This document shows positions 46,352 to 59,966 of a DNA stretch of 64,000 nucleotides, piece by piece. The stretch spans positions 5,648,320 through 5,712,319 of the forward strand of contig NC_072470.1 of assembly GCF_027596085.1 (NCBI RefSeq), given 5' to 3'. The stretch is from Anoplopoma fimbria. Its lineage: Eukaryota; Chordata; Actinopteri; Perciformes; Anoplopomatidae. Below the pieces are notes generated by a model. The model searched no databases, had not been told where the DNA came from, and saw only the letters and a program-made list of their open reading frames with translations. Every line of letters begins with the position of its first letter. The first letter of the stretch is position 1. The translations under genes were made by a program, and so were the position numbers.

Positions 46352-46425
46352 CTGTGATCTCTTTCACAGTGCGGAACACGTTGAGGCGTTCAGGGTCCAG
46401 AGGTCCAATACCATGGTACATGTCC
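46352..46425 (-). CDS. erbb4: erbb4 exon 10 (domain III)
   Basis: This 74 bp exon has the expected length. It reads (G)DMYHGIGPLDPERLNVFRT then VKEIT. It aligns with the human segment ending DPEKLNVFRTVREIT and diverges mainly in its first eight residues. The acceptor is CTTCAG and the donor ACAG|GTGAGA. A (TG) tract of about 57 units in gene sense lies 64 bases downstream of the exon. Confidence 0.96.
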
Positions 46426-46583
46426 CTGAAGAAAAACATAGAGACACACAGAGAGGTGAATATTATCTTTATCAAAATTGATATCCAAAATATGACATAT
46501 TCTATATAATACGACGACAGTTTATACTGACTAAAATAGTATAAAAAATAATCATGCGTGCGACGTTTCAAGCTGCCACTTAC

Positions 46584-46710
46584 CCTTTAATGCCTGTAAT
46601 GAGGAAGATGAGGTTGCCGTTGATTTTGGTGCAGTTGACAAACTTCTCAATATTGCTGGCATCCACAGTCTGAGCTGTCTGCAGGCTGCCCGTCCCGATG
46701 CCATCGCACA
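46584..46710 (-). CDS. erbb4: erbb4 exon 9 (start of domain III)
   Basis: This 127 bp exon has the expected length. It reads (V)[42 protein letters not shown]. The acceptor is ATCCGTCAG and the donor GG|GTAAGT. It opens the second leucine-rich (receptor L) domain, part of the neuregulin-binding surface. The NCT sequence is a conserved N-glycosylation motif. Only 158 bp of intron separate it from exon 10. Confidence 0.97.
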
Positions 46711-48765
46711 CTGACGGATCAGACACACAACCACACATTATTCAAATGACCACGCTGCTTTAGGTATGAATTACCTACTCTAGTGTATATCCAAAGTGCC
46801 CTTGTACTGCAGAGACCTCATTTTGAGAAACTCCTTTTAGCTATTTGTCACGTTGATTCCCTTTTATGAAAATATAGCCCTGCTTTGGTGCATTGGCAAG
46901 GCCACGGCCCCTCTCCATGCATCGGAATTCTTTTGATGAAAGCACGGGCCAATCCACAGCCAATCCCTCCCTATAATGAATTCATTACATCTGCATTAAT
47001 TACACTTGCGGTCTGGTGTGAGCCAAGTATTTCTGACAGAGGCGGAGGGGATGATGAATAAGGCTTGCATTAAGTGGTGTAACCAGTTTTTGATAGTGAT
47101 TTATACCAGCCAATTCCATATCTGAAATGTTAATTTGTTATCATTTCCCCCAGTTCCTTGGGCTATCCCTCATTAACCCCTCCCTGCTGCGTGACGATGT
47201 AATCAAGAGATTAGCCAATCAATGGAGGCTCCATACGTGGAGCCCGGAGGAGAGCGCCACTGTCTCCCCTCCGAAAGAGAAAGGGCACATCAGTTAGGTT
47301 TGTGGGAACAATATGATGAAGCGACTAATCCTCCGTATTGAACTGAAGTAATGCTGTTTAATTTCACATTAGACGTTTTAGGCATTTAGCTCGCACTCGC
47401 GCTGAAAGGAGTTGTAATTACTGAGCAGGTAACAGCAGTTTCTCCTTACGGGACCATTTCATGTTAATTAACATGTCGAGCATGTGACCTTCATTTATGC
47501 CATATTTGTCATCCTCCAGTGTGAAATGAGCATTACAGTTAATATTCACGGCAGTGATATGAGAAGGGGGCAAAATGAGTACTATGTAGCCACAGTTCAT
47601 GCCGTTAAATAATGCATCAATACATGCAAAAGAAACCTATTATATTATGTATATTTTGTATTAAGTCATAAGATTATTTATCTTGTGTAATTTAATTACA
47701 CTCTTTTATTATTTAAGTTATTTTAGCAGGTACATTAGAATACATATTTAAGCTGTGTATTTAGTATAATAAAAAAAAACAAGCTGGCTCCCGTAAAAAT
47801 AAATTACATTTCCTATAAAGGGTTTTAAGTAATTCCTGGCGGCTTTTGCTGATCCAGTATCATCATTGATAGCATACAGCTATTAGATTAAAATGGTTTA
47901 ACCGTATAAGCCTTAGTGCATACAGTAAATGCCAAACAGGAGGCCAGGAAAGTGGGGGAAGCAGGAGGAATACATATCAACCTGATTTTCATCCCAATGA
48001 GTACAACTTCCACATTATACTCTGAAACATCTGTCTGTGTGTCTCTGCACTGAGACAAATGACAATCTCACAAGGCAACAGTCACCAGTTATGAGTGATG
48101 CCGGTACTTCCTATTTTTATTAAGTGTGACTCAAAGTGTCAAACTTTGACATATACTTATAGTGCAACCATCAGACCAAACAATATGCATGAAGACAAAA
48201 CAATGACGCTTCACTTTCTCTAGTTTGAACAAAATGACACCACCAATGTTTGATATACAGCACCAGTCAAAAGTTTGGACACACCTTCTCATTCAATGGT
48301 TTTTCTTTATTTTTATTTAAAAAGAAAATCTACATTGTAGATTAATATTGAAGACATCCGAACTATGAAGGAACACATATGGAAATATGTGGTAAACAAA
48401 CAAATGCTCAACAAACCAGAATATGTTTTATATTTTACATTCTTCAAAGTAGTTGAATGAGAAGGTGTGTCCAAACTTTTGACTAGTACTGTATGTATTT
48501 ATAAGTTACAAAATTTGATCTCTAACTATAGCGTATTGTGACCAAAGACTGCATGTGATGTCATGTAAATCTGCTAAGTAGTGATCGGTGGGTGGAGCCA
48601 TGGGACGGAGGAACCGCCCATTCCCCATCGCGAGCATGGCCACAGCTTTTTTTACAGCGCTAATGTTAGCACCACAGTAGCTAACATTGCGCAAAAAAAA
48701 AAACTTTGTTATTCTGCATATGGCAAACTCAGGAGCGCTTTTCTTGAGGACATCCCATGGTTTAC
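46711..48765 (-). other. erbb4: intron 8
   Basis: This 2055 bp stretch lies between exons 8 and 9. It holds the MITE at 48258-48491. The stretch at about 46880-47330 is complex, repeat-free and AT-motif rich, and might be a conserved non-coding element. Confidence 0.8.
48258..48491. mobile_element. Tc1/mariner-type MITE, copy 1
   Basis: A 234 bp element with inverted termini of about 40 bases: CAGCACCAGTCAAAAGTTTG then GACACACCTTCTCATTCAA at the left, and the inverted equivalent at the right ending TTGACTAGTACTG. It is flanked by TA dinucleotides, as expected for Tc1/mariner insertion. It has no coding capacity. It is nearly identical to copy 2 at 59740-59966 but inverted relative to it. Confidence 0.85.
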
Positions 48766-48879
48766 CTTTAGGACAGATGTCGGTACAGGGGATGCACATC
48801 TTGATGCGGTTCTCCTCCACCTCCATCTTGTTGCTGGGACACGCTCTGACACAGGAGCTGTGGTCCACCACGAAGTTAT
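48766..48879 (-). CDS. erbb4: erbb4 exon 8 (end of domain II)
   Basis: This 114 bp exon has the expected length. It reads (H)[37 protein letters not shown] and leaves one G for the next codon. The acceptor is GCTGACAG and the donor AAAG|GTAAAC. It closes the first cysteine-rich domain; the motif [15 protein letters not shown] is a family signature. Confidence 0.97.
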
Positions 48880-49542
48880 CTGTCAGCGACGTAGAAAGAG
48901 TGTTAGCTGACATTAAGTTGTTGTGTAATAGAGATGCCGTGATGATAAGTGGCATCGTAGAAATCAAAGTGTGGCCTTTAGACTCCGGTAAACCCCTTTT
49001 ATGGCGATAAATTAATTGTTTTTTAATCACGTTCTGAATAATGATCAAAACTAATGGTCTAGAGCTACACTGCAATGGAAAAGTAATTCATCAAATTAGT
49101 ACCAGGGAGCGGCGGTGGAAAAGTGCGACTGGTGTATGCTCATTTGATGATCAGTGGGACTTGAATATACAATCTGTTGATGTAGCTTGACTTTTAATGC
49201 ATGCTCGCTGAATTACTGCACCACTACTGACTCCATATCTGTGGGAGGAAGAAGCACAATTCGCTTTCTTTTCAGCCTGCCAGAAGCCGAAACAGATGGC
49301 GAAGCAACTAGTTGATTGAGATGCGCAATTTATTTACGTTTGAGTCATTTATCTTGACTTGCCATAATTCTCTGGAATCTTATTTCAGGATAGATAAAAG
49401 GCTAAATGCCTCTTCAATGGACCACCGGCTCACCAGTCTATAAAACTTAATTATGAGCATCATAATGAGCATCTGTGTTCTTGCAGATTAATGGTACATA
49501 CTTGCATACGTGGATGTGCACGGGGACTTGAAGCAGACTTAC
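48880..49542 (-). other. erbb4: intron 7
   Basis: This 663 bp stretch lies between exons 7 and 8; I see no repeat or other feature. Confidence 0.85.
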
Positions 49543-49684
49543 GTGGGCATTTCTTGACACAGAAGGCTCCGTAGGTGTACTTGGCTCTGGGGTTGTGCTC
49601 TAACTGAAAGGATGTGGGGTTGTACACAAACGGCTGAGGGCACTGGGTCACACACGCTCCGCTGTCGTTGAAATTGGTGCAAGC
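49543..49684 (-). CDS. erbb4: erbb4 exon 7 (domain II)
   Basis: This 142 bp exon has the expected length. It reads [47 protein letters not shown] and ends one base into the next codon. The acceptor is CCTGCAG and the donor CAC|GTAAGT. It covers about human residues 248-294, including the region that projects the dimerisation arm. A putative N-glycosylation site is the Asn-Asp-Ser in FNDSG. Confidence 0.98.
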
Positions 49685-50890
<1,206 letters not shown>

Positions 50891-51019
50891 TCACGGGGCA
50901 CTGTCTCCTCTTTCAAACAGCTGCTCTGAAGGTGCCCTTGAACGTGCCTCTTATCCCTCAAACCAGCTGAAAACTGTAGGTTCCCAGGTACGCATTCAAA
51001 GTGAGACGTTGCTGGAGGG

Positions 51020-51060
51020 AACTAAATTGTTTTCCCTGGATAAATAAAGTAAAAAAAAAT
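51020..51060 (+). mobile_element. LINE-like 3' tail remnant
   Basis: AATTGTTTTCCCTGGATAAA followed by TAAAGTAAAAAAAAAT resembles the 3' end of fish LINEs with a poly-A-like tail. No upstream coding part was recognised. Confidence 0.45.
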
Positions 51061-52055
51061 CACTGATTCACCATATCAGAGTGTTTTCTGCCAAGTGGAC
51101 CGATTGGCCAAAGACACCTTCCAACTGTGCTGATAATTCCCACAAAGCCTGGCATCTTTTTTGGGTTTTGTTGCTATGCCAACTCTTGTGGTAACCAGGG
51201 AACTATTAACTCCTTTTCCTGCATTTTATATTGCAAAACTATTTCAAAGGAAGCCGTATCAGTCAGTATTATTAGTGGAGTACAAACTCTTGGATGTGAC
51301 TCGCACCTATTGCATCAAAGTAGCTCCGGTGCTTGTGCTAAAGAACTGCCTCCCACACAGTATTGGTAGAGGAGGAGATACACCAGCCAGAGAGTCAGCA
51401 GGAGCTTGAAGCCGAGGCATTAAAAACTGCTGTGCTCACTCTCTACTGTGTTGGGAACATAATGATGCAGTAGTGAAAAAAACAGCGAGGCCCTGTAGTC
51501 TATTAGTCTGTGTTAGTCTGAGAAAAACAGGCCAGTTCCTCTCTGGGTTCCGACGACACGAGTAGAAGTGCAATTAAACAGAGAACCAACATTTTCTTCC
51601 CTCTCAGCTCCTTCTTCTATTGTCTATTGTTTTTCACTTCATCACTTTTTTTTGTGTTACGTTCATTGAGAACTCACCGGTACATAAAAATTAGTAATGA
51701 AGAAAATTGAGGGTGCATTTGAGGGTGATTTTGGTCTTTGAGGTCAATAGAATGGGATGAAAAAGATAAAAAAAACAGCTCAACCCCAAACATATGACAT
51801 CTGTGTCAACGCAGATTAAAGCAGATTATAGATTATTTTAAAGCAGACGGTATAGTATTCTCAATTTTCTCCCACCTTTGAATTAATAGAGTGAGAGGGA
51901 TAAAACTGCCTGAAACTAAATTGCAGAGTTTCATAAACCTAGACTTCAATTTAAAGAAATATAAAGACACAATTGAAGGGGGAACAGTTATCCTGTCTAA
52001 AGTAAAAAAAAAAAAAAATCTACCATCTAACAAAACCACTCAGGACAAAAAAAGT

Positions 52056-52087
52056 ACATTTCCCAAAATGTTGAACTATTCCTTTAA
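52056..52087. mobile_element. MITE end remnant (AAAGGAATAGTT family)
   Basis: CATTTCCCAAAATGTTGAAC followed by TATTCCTTTAAG matches the terminal repeat of the element family at 15648-15963. The opposite end was not located. Confidence 0.6.
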
Positions 52088-52142
52088 GTCAGTATCTGTG
52101 AATCCCTGTAACTTGTAACAGTATGTATGTGTTAATACTCAC

Positions 52143-52208
52143 AGGTTTGACACTGGTCTTCCTGATGGCCCCAGCAGCGTCCGTTACATGAGCGATGACA
52201 TCTTCTGC
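52143..52208 (-). CDS. erbb4: erbb4 exon 5 (domain II, cysteine-rich)
   Basis: This short 66 bp exon is exactly the ERBB4 exon 5 length. It completes the split codon as Cys and reads CRRCHRSCNGRCWGHQEDQC then QT. The cysteine spacing matches the furin-like domain II start. The acceptor is TTGTTCTGTAG and the donor CCT|GTGAGT. It was missed as an ORF because it is so short. A (GT)32 tract (in gene sense) begins 10 bases upstream of the acceptor dinucleotide. Confidence 0.96.
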
Positions 52209-52216
52209 CTACAGAA

Positions 52217-52219
<3 letters not shown>

Positions 52220-52283
<64 letters not shown>
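52220..52283. repeat. (AC)32 microsatellite next to the exon 5 acceptor
   Basis: A perfect 64-base run. In gene sense it is (GT)32 ending 11 bases before exon 5, in the place where a polypyrimidine tract is normally found. Confidence 0.98.
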
Positions 52284-52290
<7 letters not shown>

Positions 52291-52830
52291 TTTAGACACT
52301 GCGCATCAGACAACTCCTCAGCAAACTTAAGATGCAGTTTTGACACAAACAAAAAAAAATCACAGCCCCCTCACATAACAAATGCCTAAAAGTCCCGTCA
52401 CGCACACCCTTAAAACGTTCGAGGCTACTGACGGATCTGTCGAATCTCCTACGCTCATCTGACAATAGACCCAGAGCCATCACGGCGACTTGTGGCCTGT
52501 TGGGGGAAAAAAAACAGAAGCATGAAAGACAGGCTTCTACTTCCTTCCATCACGCCCTGGCACAGGCAAAGTGGGACCTGACAGAGCACTAACAGCCCTC
52601 GTCTGCCAGTGGCCCATCATCAAGACTTAATTGACTACGGGTTAATTACAGAGTAAGTGGAGTAGTACGGCAGATTGTCACCCGGCCCCGTCAACCCCTC
52701 CCACTGTGGGGTTGTTAATGTTAAATACTAACTACGGCTTGGCAAAGGGCCCCAATTTGGCAACCTCAACTCCCACTCGCTCCTCTTGTCATTTTTTTGG
52801 CCCACCTCTTCTGTTCTTCGCTGCTTTTCA

Positions 52831-52872
52831 TCCTCCTCCTCCTCCTCCTCCTCCTCCTCCTCCTCCTCCTCC
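52831..52872. repeat. (TCC)14 trinucleotide repeat
   Basis: A perfect run. Poly-Pro and poly-Leu open frames across it are artefacts. Confidence 0.96.
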
Positions 52873-53664
52873 ATTTAATCAACAAACTGGCACTTCTTTT
52901 ACACATATTGTTCTTAAAACTGTCTTTTAAAACCCAATTAATTTTAGTTTTTCCCCGGCTTCACTCAATGTCTCACCCCCTGCTGATGTCGCGAGTCAAC
53001 ACTATGCAGATTCTGTCTGTAAGCAAAGAGAGGTCACTGCTCCTTCTCATCAAAGGAACTCAACATTTCCCCCATCGTCTGGCCTCGGCTGTCCCTATTC
53101 ACCCCCCCGACATGTTGTGATGCAGAGGGCGCTAAGAACCTTGCTTAACTATGCTCCTCAGTGTCTCCATCTTAAAATGAGCATGGGGCTCGGCCACAAA
53201 TGTGTAGAAAAGTTGGCCCGGCTTCTTCTGACACAGAATGTCCGCCGGAGAGCGACGCCTGTTATGTCCAAAGCAGGGAGGAGCTGGGGGGACTGCGGGG
53301 ACCACGATGAGGGAGAGGGCACCGGGGGGGGGGGCAGCTTCAAACCAGCTGTCAGATTCACTGAGATTTAAAAAGAGCACAGCGGACAGCGGCTCCATGG
53401 GCCTCGCTGCAGAGCCGCTACCATACCACTACAATGGAAAGGTTCACACGTTGATCTAACACTTTGTGATTTCGCTTCCAAAAAGCCGCCGGGCAAACGG
53501 AATGAATAAAAAAAAGAGAGATAGGGCACAACTGCTGCTGGTGGGGGGGGGGGGTGCTCCCACAGCATGTTGGCACACGGTCGGCCTGGCAAAGAAATAA
53601 TAACTTGATTTTCATCCAGAGTTACTGGATCCACTGGTTCTTCCCACCCACGTGCGCTACTCAC

Positions 53665-53799
53665 ATCCGAGGTTGCTGTTGTTGGATGGCACCACCAGCA
53701 GCTCCGCATGGGGGTTCTTGATAATGTCACGCCAATGGATGGTGTCCGCATGGCACAGGAATTTGTTCTGGTCGACGTAAACGCCCCCGTTCAGAATCT
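53665..53799 (-). CDS. erbb4: erbb4 exon 4 (end of domain I / start of domain II)
   Basis: This 135 bp exon has the length expected for exon 4 of ERBB4 (about human residues 141-185). It translates as (G)AG then [29 protein letters not shown] and a variable end, PSNNSNLG. The acceptor is TTTTTGCAG and the donor GGAT|GTGAGT, leaving the first base of a cysteine codon. It forms the last part of ligand-binding domain I and leads into the first cysteine-rich domain. It is the most 5' exon in the window; exon 3 was not found up to 64000. Confidence 0.97.
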
Positions 53800-56788
53800 C
53801 TGCAAAAATAAAAAAAATAAAAGATAAGATGGAGAGAAATGAGCACATAGGCATGGATATACAGCACATGTACAAGATGGCAGAAAATCAATACTTCAAG
53901 GTTAACTCCCATCGTTGCGTTGTCTCAAAAGTACTGTGCTGCATAAAGTGTTCCCTGGAGTGCATCTGGGCATGAGGATAAATGTTATTGACAAATGCAC
54001 ACAGTAATTCAATGCCATGTCCAAAGACAATGATGTTTCATAAAGAACTACTGCACAAAAAAAAAAGCCTTGCTATTTTAAAAGGTCTCCAAACTGTACG
54101 CCGGTGTAAATTCCTAATTATGCATTGAGTATAATATAATTTCATTTAGCTTGAGAGTTGAAGTTAATGAGTTTGAATGTCACTGCAAGACGCCAGATTC
54201 TTGTTGTGTTAATTAAAAACTGAAATAGTACACTGGAGCGGATATGTGGCGTTCCTCGACTCCTCATCGAGGATCTCTTAAATTAAGTCTGGTGTAAAGT
54301 TTCTCTCAGAGGGAATCACGCTATAGATAGAGAGCAGATGAATTAAAAAAAAAATAAAAAAATCACACATCTCATTGATTTCTGGCTGTAGAGTAAAAAG
54401 CTAATAATGCATTTTGGAACATGTTCAGTTTCTTGTTGTTGCGCTAGTATCTTCAAGGGGCTCTTTGTTGGCTCTCACGAGGCCCAAAATCAACAGAGGG
54501 ACTCGGACAAAATAAGGGATCACAGCTCTCTTGACCTACCCTGCATCGCTCTATCAAACCGAGAGACAAAGGCGGATTCCTCATCCTGCATGTGCTTAAT
54601 AGCAAAAATATGTTTCTATTCAAGGACCAGTGCCCTTAGCAGATGCCTGCGCGTGGACTATGATAGGTAATACTAATCCCCCTCCCCGTTACTAATCCAG
54701 GTTTCGGATCTGGACGGGGAATGAAATTATTTTGCAGTAATCCCCCCCACCCTCCTTCCAAAGCCGTGACCCGTGGCTGAAGAGAAACAACAGCCCCCCA
54801 TCAGCGTCTCTCTGGGACACCAGCCTGTAATATTTAACCTAGTTGAGGGATTTAGATACAATCACCCTGCATCCCCCTTCTCCTTGAATGTGAAGCAGTG
54901 GCGGATTCCATGAAAGTACTTGTCATGATAAATTAAATTTGAAAAAAGTAACAATGTGGTTCAAATCGGGTCTGGATTAGCTGAAGGTAAAGAAGGATAT
55001 TATCTTCCCAGGCAGATTATTAACAGCGTATGAGTTATGCGGATGATCCAGCAGCAGAGAAGCGCACGCAGGAAGCTAATCATTACCATCCGACACCCTG
55101 ATTAAAGAAGTGGGCCTTGGTGGAGACGGGGACATTTATTCAAAGCCCTCTTAGAGGTGACACGGCGCTCCGTCTGCCTGCTGAATGGCCTACAGCCGCG
55201 GCTTCATGTAATCATGTTCCCGTCACAATGGACGATTTATCAGGGGGGTGTTTTACATTCATGGATGGTAGGGTGAAAAAAAATCATAAAAAAAAGAGAC
55301 AGGCCGTGCTTTAGTCAAATAACGTGGACCGCACTGTCAGCATGCTCTGATGTCATTTTGAAATACTAATGAAATAAGCGTTACGCAAGCCATATCACAG
55401 CCTGGACGGATCTCTGACAGTATAAAGAGCAAAATACTGAATAAGCATATTATGATCTAAAGGAGATGTGACCATATGTGTGTTTCCTGGAGAGACACTG
55501 CAGACAAAACATTACTTTTTCATGCACTGGTATATTTTTGATAGTTTGGGCTATTTTGCTTCAATACCACGTAACATTTTTTCTTTCAGACTAGTGGAAA
55601 GACGACATCCAAAATACACATTTATGTATTTGTTTTACTACTTTGTTTGCATTTTTTCATAGACATATATAGACGTTGTCTTAAAAATGTATGACATTTT
55701 ATAATACATTATTTAAGGCCCTTGTCTCAGAATTAGTCTCCTCTTCAGTAGAACTTTTCAATTTCATTCCTATCTATATTGTGAAGACTTTTTATAGAGG
55801 GGCTTGTTCATATATCATTCATAGCCTGATGTATGCAGCATTTTATGACTAAAACATGGTGAAATGGATTTTTTATGGCTGTTGACAGTATTTCCTGATT
55901 TATGGAGTGATAAAAAGAGATATCGATAATTCCCTCTGTAAAAACCTTTGACTCTAATGTGTTAACAAGATGAAAACACACATTTTGAATTGTGTTGAAT
56001 ACTTGATGATTGATCAGAGCTCTCCTTTGCTCAGCGATGAACTCTCACTACACCCGACTGTAAGAACTTGTTTTTGTTTTTCCCCAAAAAATTGAGACAA
56101 ACTTTTAAAGAGCGACAAAATAAGACAGCAAACATTTTTCATAACTTTTTTTCTGAAGTAATAATTTCTACATTTGACGGTATGACAGATAAAATCTATT
56201 TTGCTGTTTTATGAGGGGCCATCTTTCTGTACAACCCGCCCAGCACTGTCCCAAATGTTCTTTTAAGTGCTTGTGTCCAGACCCGTCTGCTCGCTGAGAG
56301 ACAAATTGCCACCTCTGCTGTCCATCCGGGAAAGGGCACTACGTCTTCCAGCGGGATGACAGGCCGGTATCGGGTGGTCGTTCATTAACGGGGGGCGACG
56401 GTCCTTCGACACCGCCCCGCCCCCCTCCCTCCCGCTCCTCTCTGTACCCCCCCCCCTCCACGCTTCGATCTTTCCATCAAGTCAGAAGATCTACAGCTGA
56501 ACATCCGCCATCCTACATCCACCCCCAAACCGCCCTCCGCCCCATCCCCTCGCCCTCCACGAGGCTGTGAGTTACGAGGTAGTCATAAAAGCTATTGTCC
56601 TGCATCAGAGCAATGGGGAGAGGAGGAGGAGGAGGAGGTGGTGGGGTGAGACGTAGAGAGGGCAGCAGGCGAGGAAGGGGGAATACAGAAATATGAGGAG
56701 AAGGTGAGGGAGAGAAAAAAAAAAGGTATTTGCTCAGGTTAACACAATAAAATACAATTTTAAAATAAATAGTTTTACTGTACTTTTC

Positions 56789-57090
56789 TTATGGTACCCA
56801 TTTGTTCATGAATGCTTTTGGAGTCATTCTTCTTGCCTCAAGTGAGCTTCGTGGTGTAGAAGTTCTGAAGGGCCCCTGTGCAGACTTTATGTGGACTTCA
56901 AGAGCAATCGCTGTGGGGTTCATACTCAACAATATGCAGGGTGAACGTTCGGATTCAATCATTGTTGGGAGTGAAAAGGAAAAAAATGACTGGTTGGCGT
57001 GATTAGCAATAGCTGAAATTGACAACATAAAATCCAAGGTGCTCCTGCTCAGGACCAAGATAATGAGAAATTTCACTTTCAGACTATAAT
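56789..57090. other. Unidentified open stretch, possibly a degenerate element
   Basis: About 300 bases stay open on the minus strand (103 codons) and for 66 codons on the plus strand, in otherwise stop-rich DNA. Neither translation was recognised. It directly precedes a high-copy repeat, so a transposon or processed-gene remnant is more likely than a gene. Confidence 0.3.
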
Positions 57091-57250
57091 GTCCATCCAC
57101 TGTCTTCCACTTATCAGGGGCCGGGTTTAGGTTGAGGCTATGCTGGGTAGTCCAGACGCCCTTCTCCCCAGCATTGTTTTCCAGCTCTTCTCGTGGGGAT
57201 CCATTGGCATTCCTCAGGGCCTCTTACTAGTTGAACGAGACCTGAAAACT
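57091..57250. mobile_element. High-copy teleost interspersed repeat, degenerate
   Basis: CTTCCACTTATCAGGGGCCG, then TCCAGACGCCCTTCTCCCCA, CCAGCTCTTC and GGGGATCC, followed by CGAGACCTGAAAAC, follow the order of a very common fish repeat (CTTATCCGGGGCCGGGTCGC ... TCCAGCTCTTCC ... GGGGATCC). The class is not assigned. Many substitutions suggest an old copy. Confidence 0.6.
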
Positions 57251-59739
57251 AATGTGTGTGCTTCCAGTAATTCCACATCGCCAAATGCAGCACTACAGTA
57301 GCAGTTTAACCCACATTCATCCAAAGAGAAGAGCTGACGGAGGAACGTATCGAGTTACCACAGATATCTCATCACAGCTCCTCATTGCTCATTTCAATTC
57401 CTGCACTATCGGTGCCAATTATGCTTTAATCTCACAAAAGAAAGCTCCCATCCCCCCTTTTCATAGTCAGTTTGTCTGGGAGCTTTGCTGGGCGACACAG
57501 TTCCCAGCGATGCCGTTTCCAGCGTGCATGCGGCTGCTGAGGGCTCCACCATATGCTCAGGTCATGTCGGGTTCAAGACTGTTTCTGGTGGAGCGATTTG
57601 CTACATGTCTCTTGGCTGGGACACAATGTGTCTCGCTGTGACGGCGGAGAGAAAAAAAAGAATCTCACCGGGCAAAAGTTAAAGTGTCATGTTGAATCAG
57701 AGATTAGGTTTGATGCCCCGCAGTGGGATACGAGGCGATCAGTGGAGGAGGAGATGATTAGGAGATGTTTATCATATAAAACTAAATATATTGATGAATG
57801 ACCTCCACGTCACGAGATGTTGCTATGACGCAACAAGGCCTTATTGCTAAATAATTAATGTCAAGGAATTAAAACCAAACTGAAATGAACAAATTAAACC
57901 CAATGAATCAAACTAAGCTGCCACCTTCTCCTCATAACAAACAGCAAATCCCCTTTGAACCTTTTCAGCCTCATCTAAACTGGAACAAACCATTTACCTC
58001 AGCAAGAAGAGGGGTGAGTCAAACAATGGCGAGCATGCAAAGATTAAACAATACTAAACTAATGTATAATACAAAGTAGATATGTCAGACAAAGGGTGAA
58101 CATACTACATCTAAATGTATACTGAAAACATGAGCAAATTAACTTGACTATAGATGAACCTTTTCTCCCCTTCCTGCAGCTACTTGGGAGTTGCCAATCA
58201 CTGTGAATCTGCAAGTTACTCACCTGTCTTCATTATCGTTAAACGAGCAAATGGATGGTACAGTCACTACAAACCGACTGTATATTTACAGACCTTCATT
58301 AGCTTTATATTTTTTACCATTCAAATCAATACATATCTATCCCCAGTAATTCGGATGGTTCGCCAATTATAACTTCGTGGAACACAAATAAATTACACAA
58401 CTGAAACAAGCTTGTATGTTGCCATTAAAGTTGATAAATTAACCAATAAAAGGGCAGAACGTTGGTCTGAAACGATGGAGTATGGAAGTAACCTTTTAAC
58501 ACCCCTTGTGTTCCATTTATACTTCACATGTTGCACTTTAGATCCACGGAACAAAGAGTAGGTCTTTGTCCTACATCCATGACATAAGAAGCACCAAATA
58601 GAGTCAGAGTGCCCTGACAATACTCCTCTGACACTTAAATGATTCTGCAGAGCTATAAAGAGAAACAAAAGGCCACCAATTTGGGCTGGAGTGTTTTTTT
58701 TGTTTTTTTTAAAAGCTCAAAATTCGGAGAGGCTCTGTGGTATGAGCTTTATGGGAATATTTATTTGTATTGTGCATCAGACCCCCTCGAAATACAGCGA
58801 ACGGGCCAATCAGTGCGCAGATTGTTAAGGAAGTAAAAATGATCCCTGTGCCAGGTTGTCTTTGCGAGCCAATTAAGTTCATTTTAGTGTCGTTCAGCAG
58901 AGCGGAGAGCCCCTAGTTTGGAGTAGTTTCCGGGCAATGATGGCCCCAGCACCAATCAGCGGCCATAGCTCTATAGGGAGCCCGCTGATGAGCTTTCATC
59001 AGTGCTGCTGGCCACTTGTCCCACATCTCTTTTCTCTCCCTAATTACGCTGATGAATAAGGCCGTAATAGTGATCCGTCCTCGACTGATGAGTCCACGCG
59101 TTCGCCATTATTGTCACGTATCACACAACTCAAGCAGAGCCCTGCAGTAAGGCCATCCACTCTGCTCCGTTTCATTAGGATCATCTCTCCATCCTTGTCG
59201 TCCTCCGCCCCGCAACCACGCCGTCCCCCCCCCCTCCCCCTGCACCCAGCATATACTTCCTCACTTCGGTGATGGGCCGACTTGCTGAGCACGGGGAACA
59301 GAGAAATGGGGATGATCATTCTTTCTCTCTGCAGTCGAGTGCCCCTCTCTCACACAACCACTTACAAACACATACAAGCTCAGGAAAAGCCCCTAAATGA
59401 CATTTAATTATCTAAAATTCAGACTTAATAAAACCACGGCAAAAAGGATCTTGTAGCTCGGCTGCATCAGGCCGACAAAGCCTCACATTTGTCGGCAGAG
59501 CTTGAGAGCAAAGCCGAGGCTTTACCTCTTAAATGCCAATTAATCTCTCAGTGCGTTGGAGAGAAACGCAGAGAGCAACAATGGAAGCCCCACCCCTTTT
59601 GTCTCATAAAAAAACATTTCGCCCCCAAAATAAAAGAAAGTCAGATTCACCTTTTTTTGATCCAATATAGTGCCATTAATGAGTCATTAAAAAGGTCACG
59701 TTCTTCTTTATACATATCATTTTATGCCATAAATAGATA

Positions 59740-59966
59740 CAGTACCAGTCAAAAGTTTGGACACACCTTCTCATTCAACTACTTTGAAGAATCTAAAATA
59801 TAAAACATATTCTGGTTTGTTGAGCATTTGTTTGTTTACCACATAATTCCATATGTGTTCCTTCATAGTTTGGATGTCTTCAATATTAATCTACAATGTA
59901 GAAAAAAATAACAATAAAGAAAAACCATTGAATGAGAAGGTGTGTCCAAACTTTTGACTGGTACTG
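59740..59966. mobile_element. Tc1/mariner-type MITE, copy 2
   Basis: A 227 bp element with termini CAGTACCAGTCAAAAGTTTG and GACACACCTTCTCATTCAA, inverted at the right end, and TA on both flanks. The plus strand matches the minus strand of copy 1 with only a handful of substitutions and one short length difference, implying recent insertion of both. Confidence 0.87.

Larger units (their letters stand above)
52209..53664 (-). other. erbb4: intron 4
   Basis: This 1456 bp stretch lies between exons 4 and 5. It holds the (AC)32 tract next to exon 5, a (TCC)n repeat at 52831-52872, and short poly-G runs near 53325 and 53545. No exon was seen. Confidence 0.85.

Noticed and set aside
48506..49075. 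189-codon minus-strand frame
   Set aside because: Only 48766-48879 (exon 8) is coding; the remainder is intron read-through without homology.
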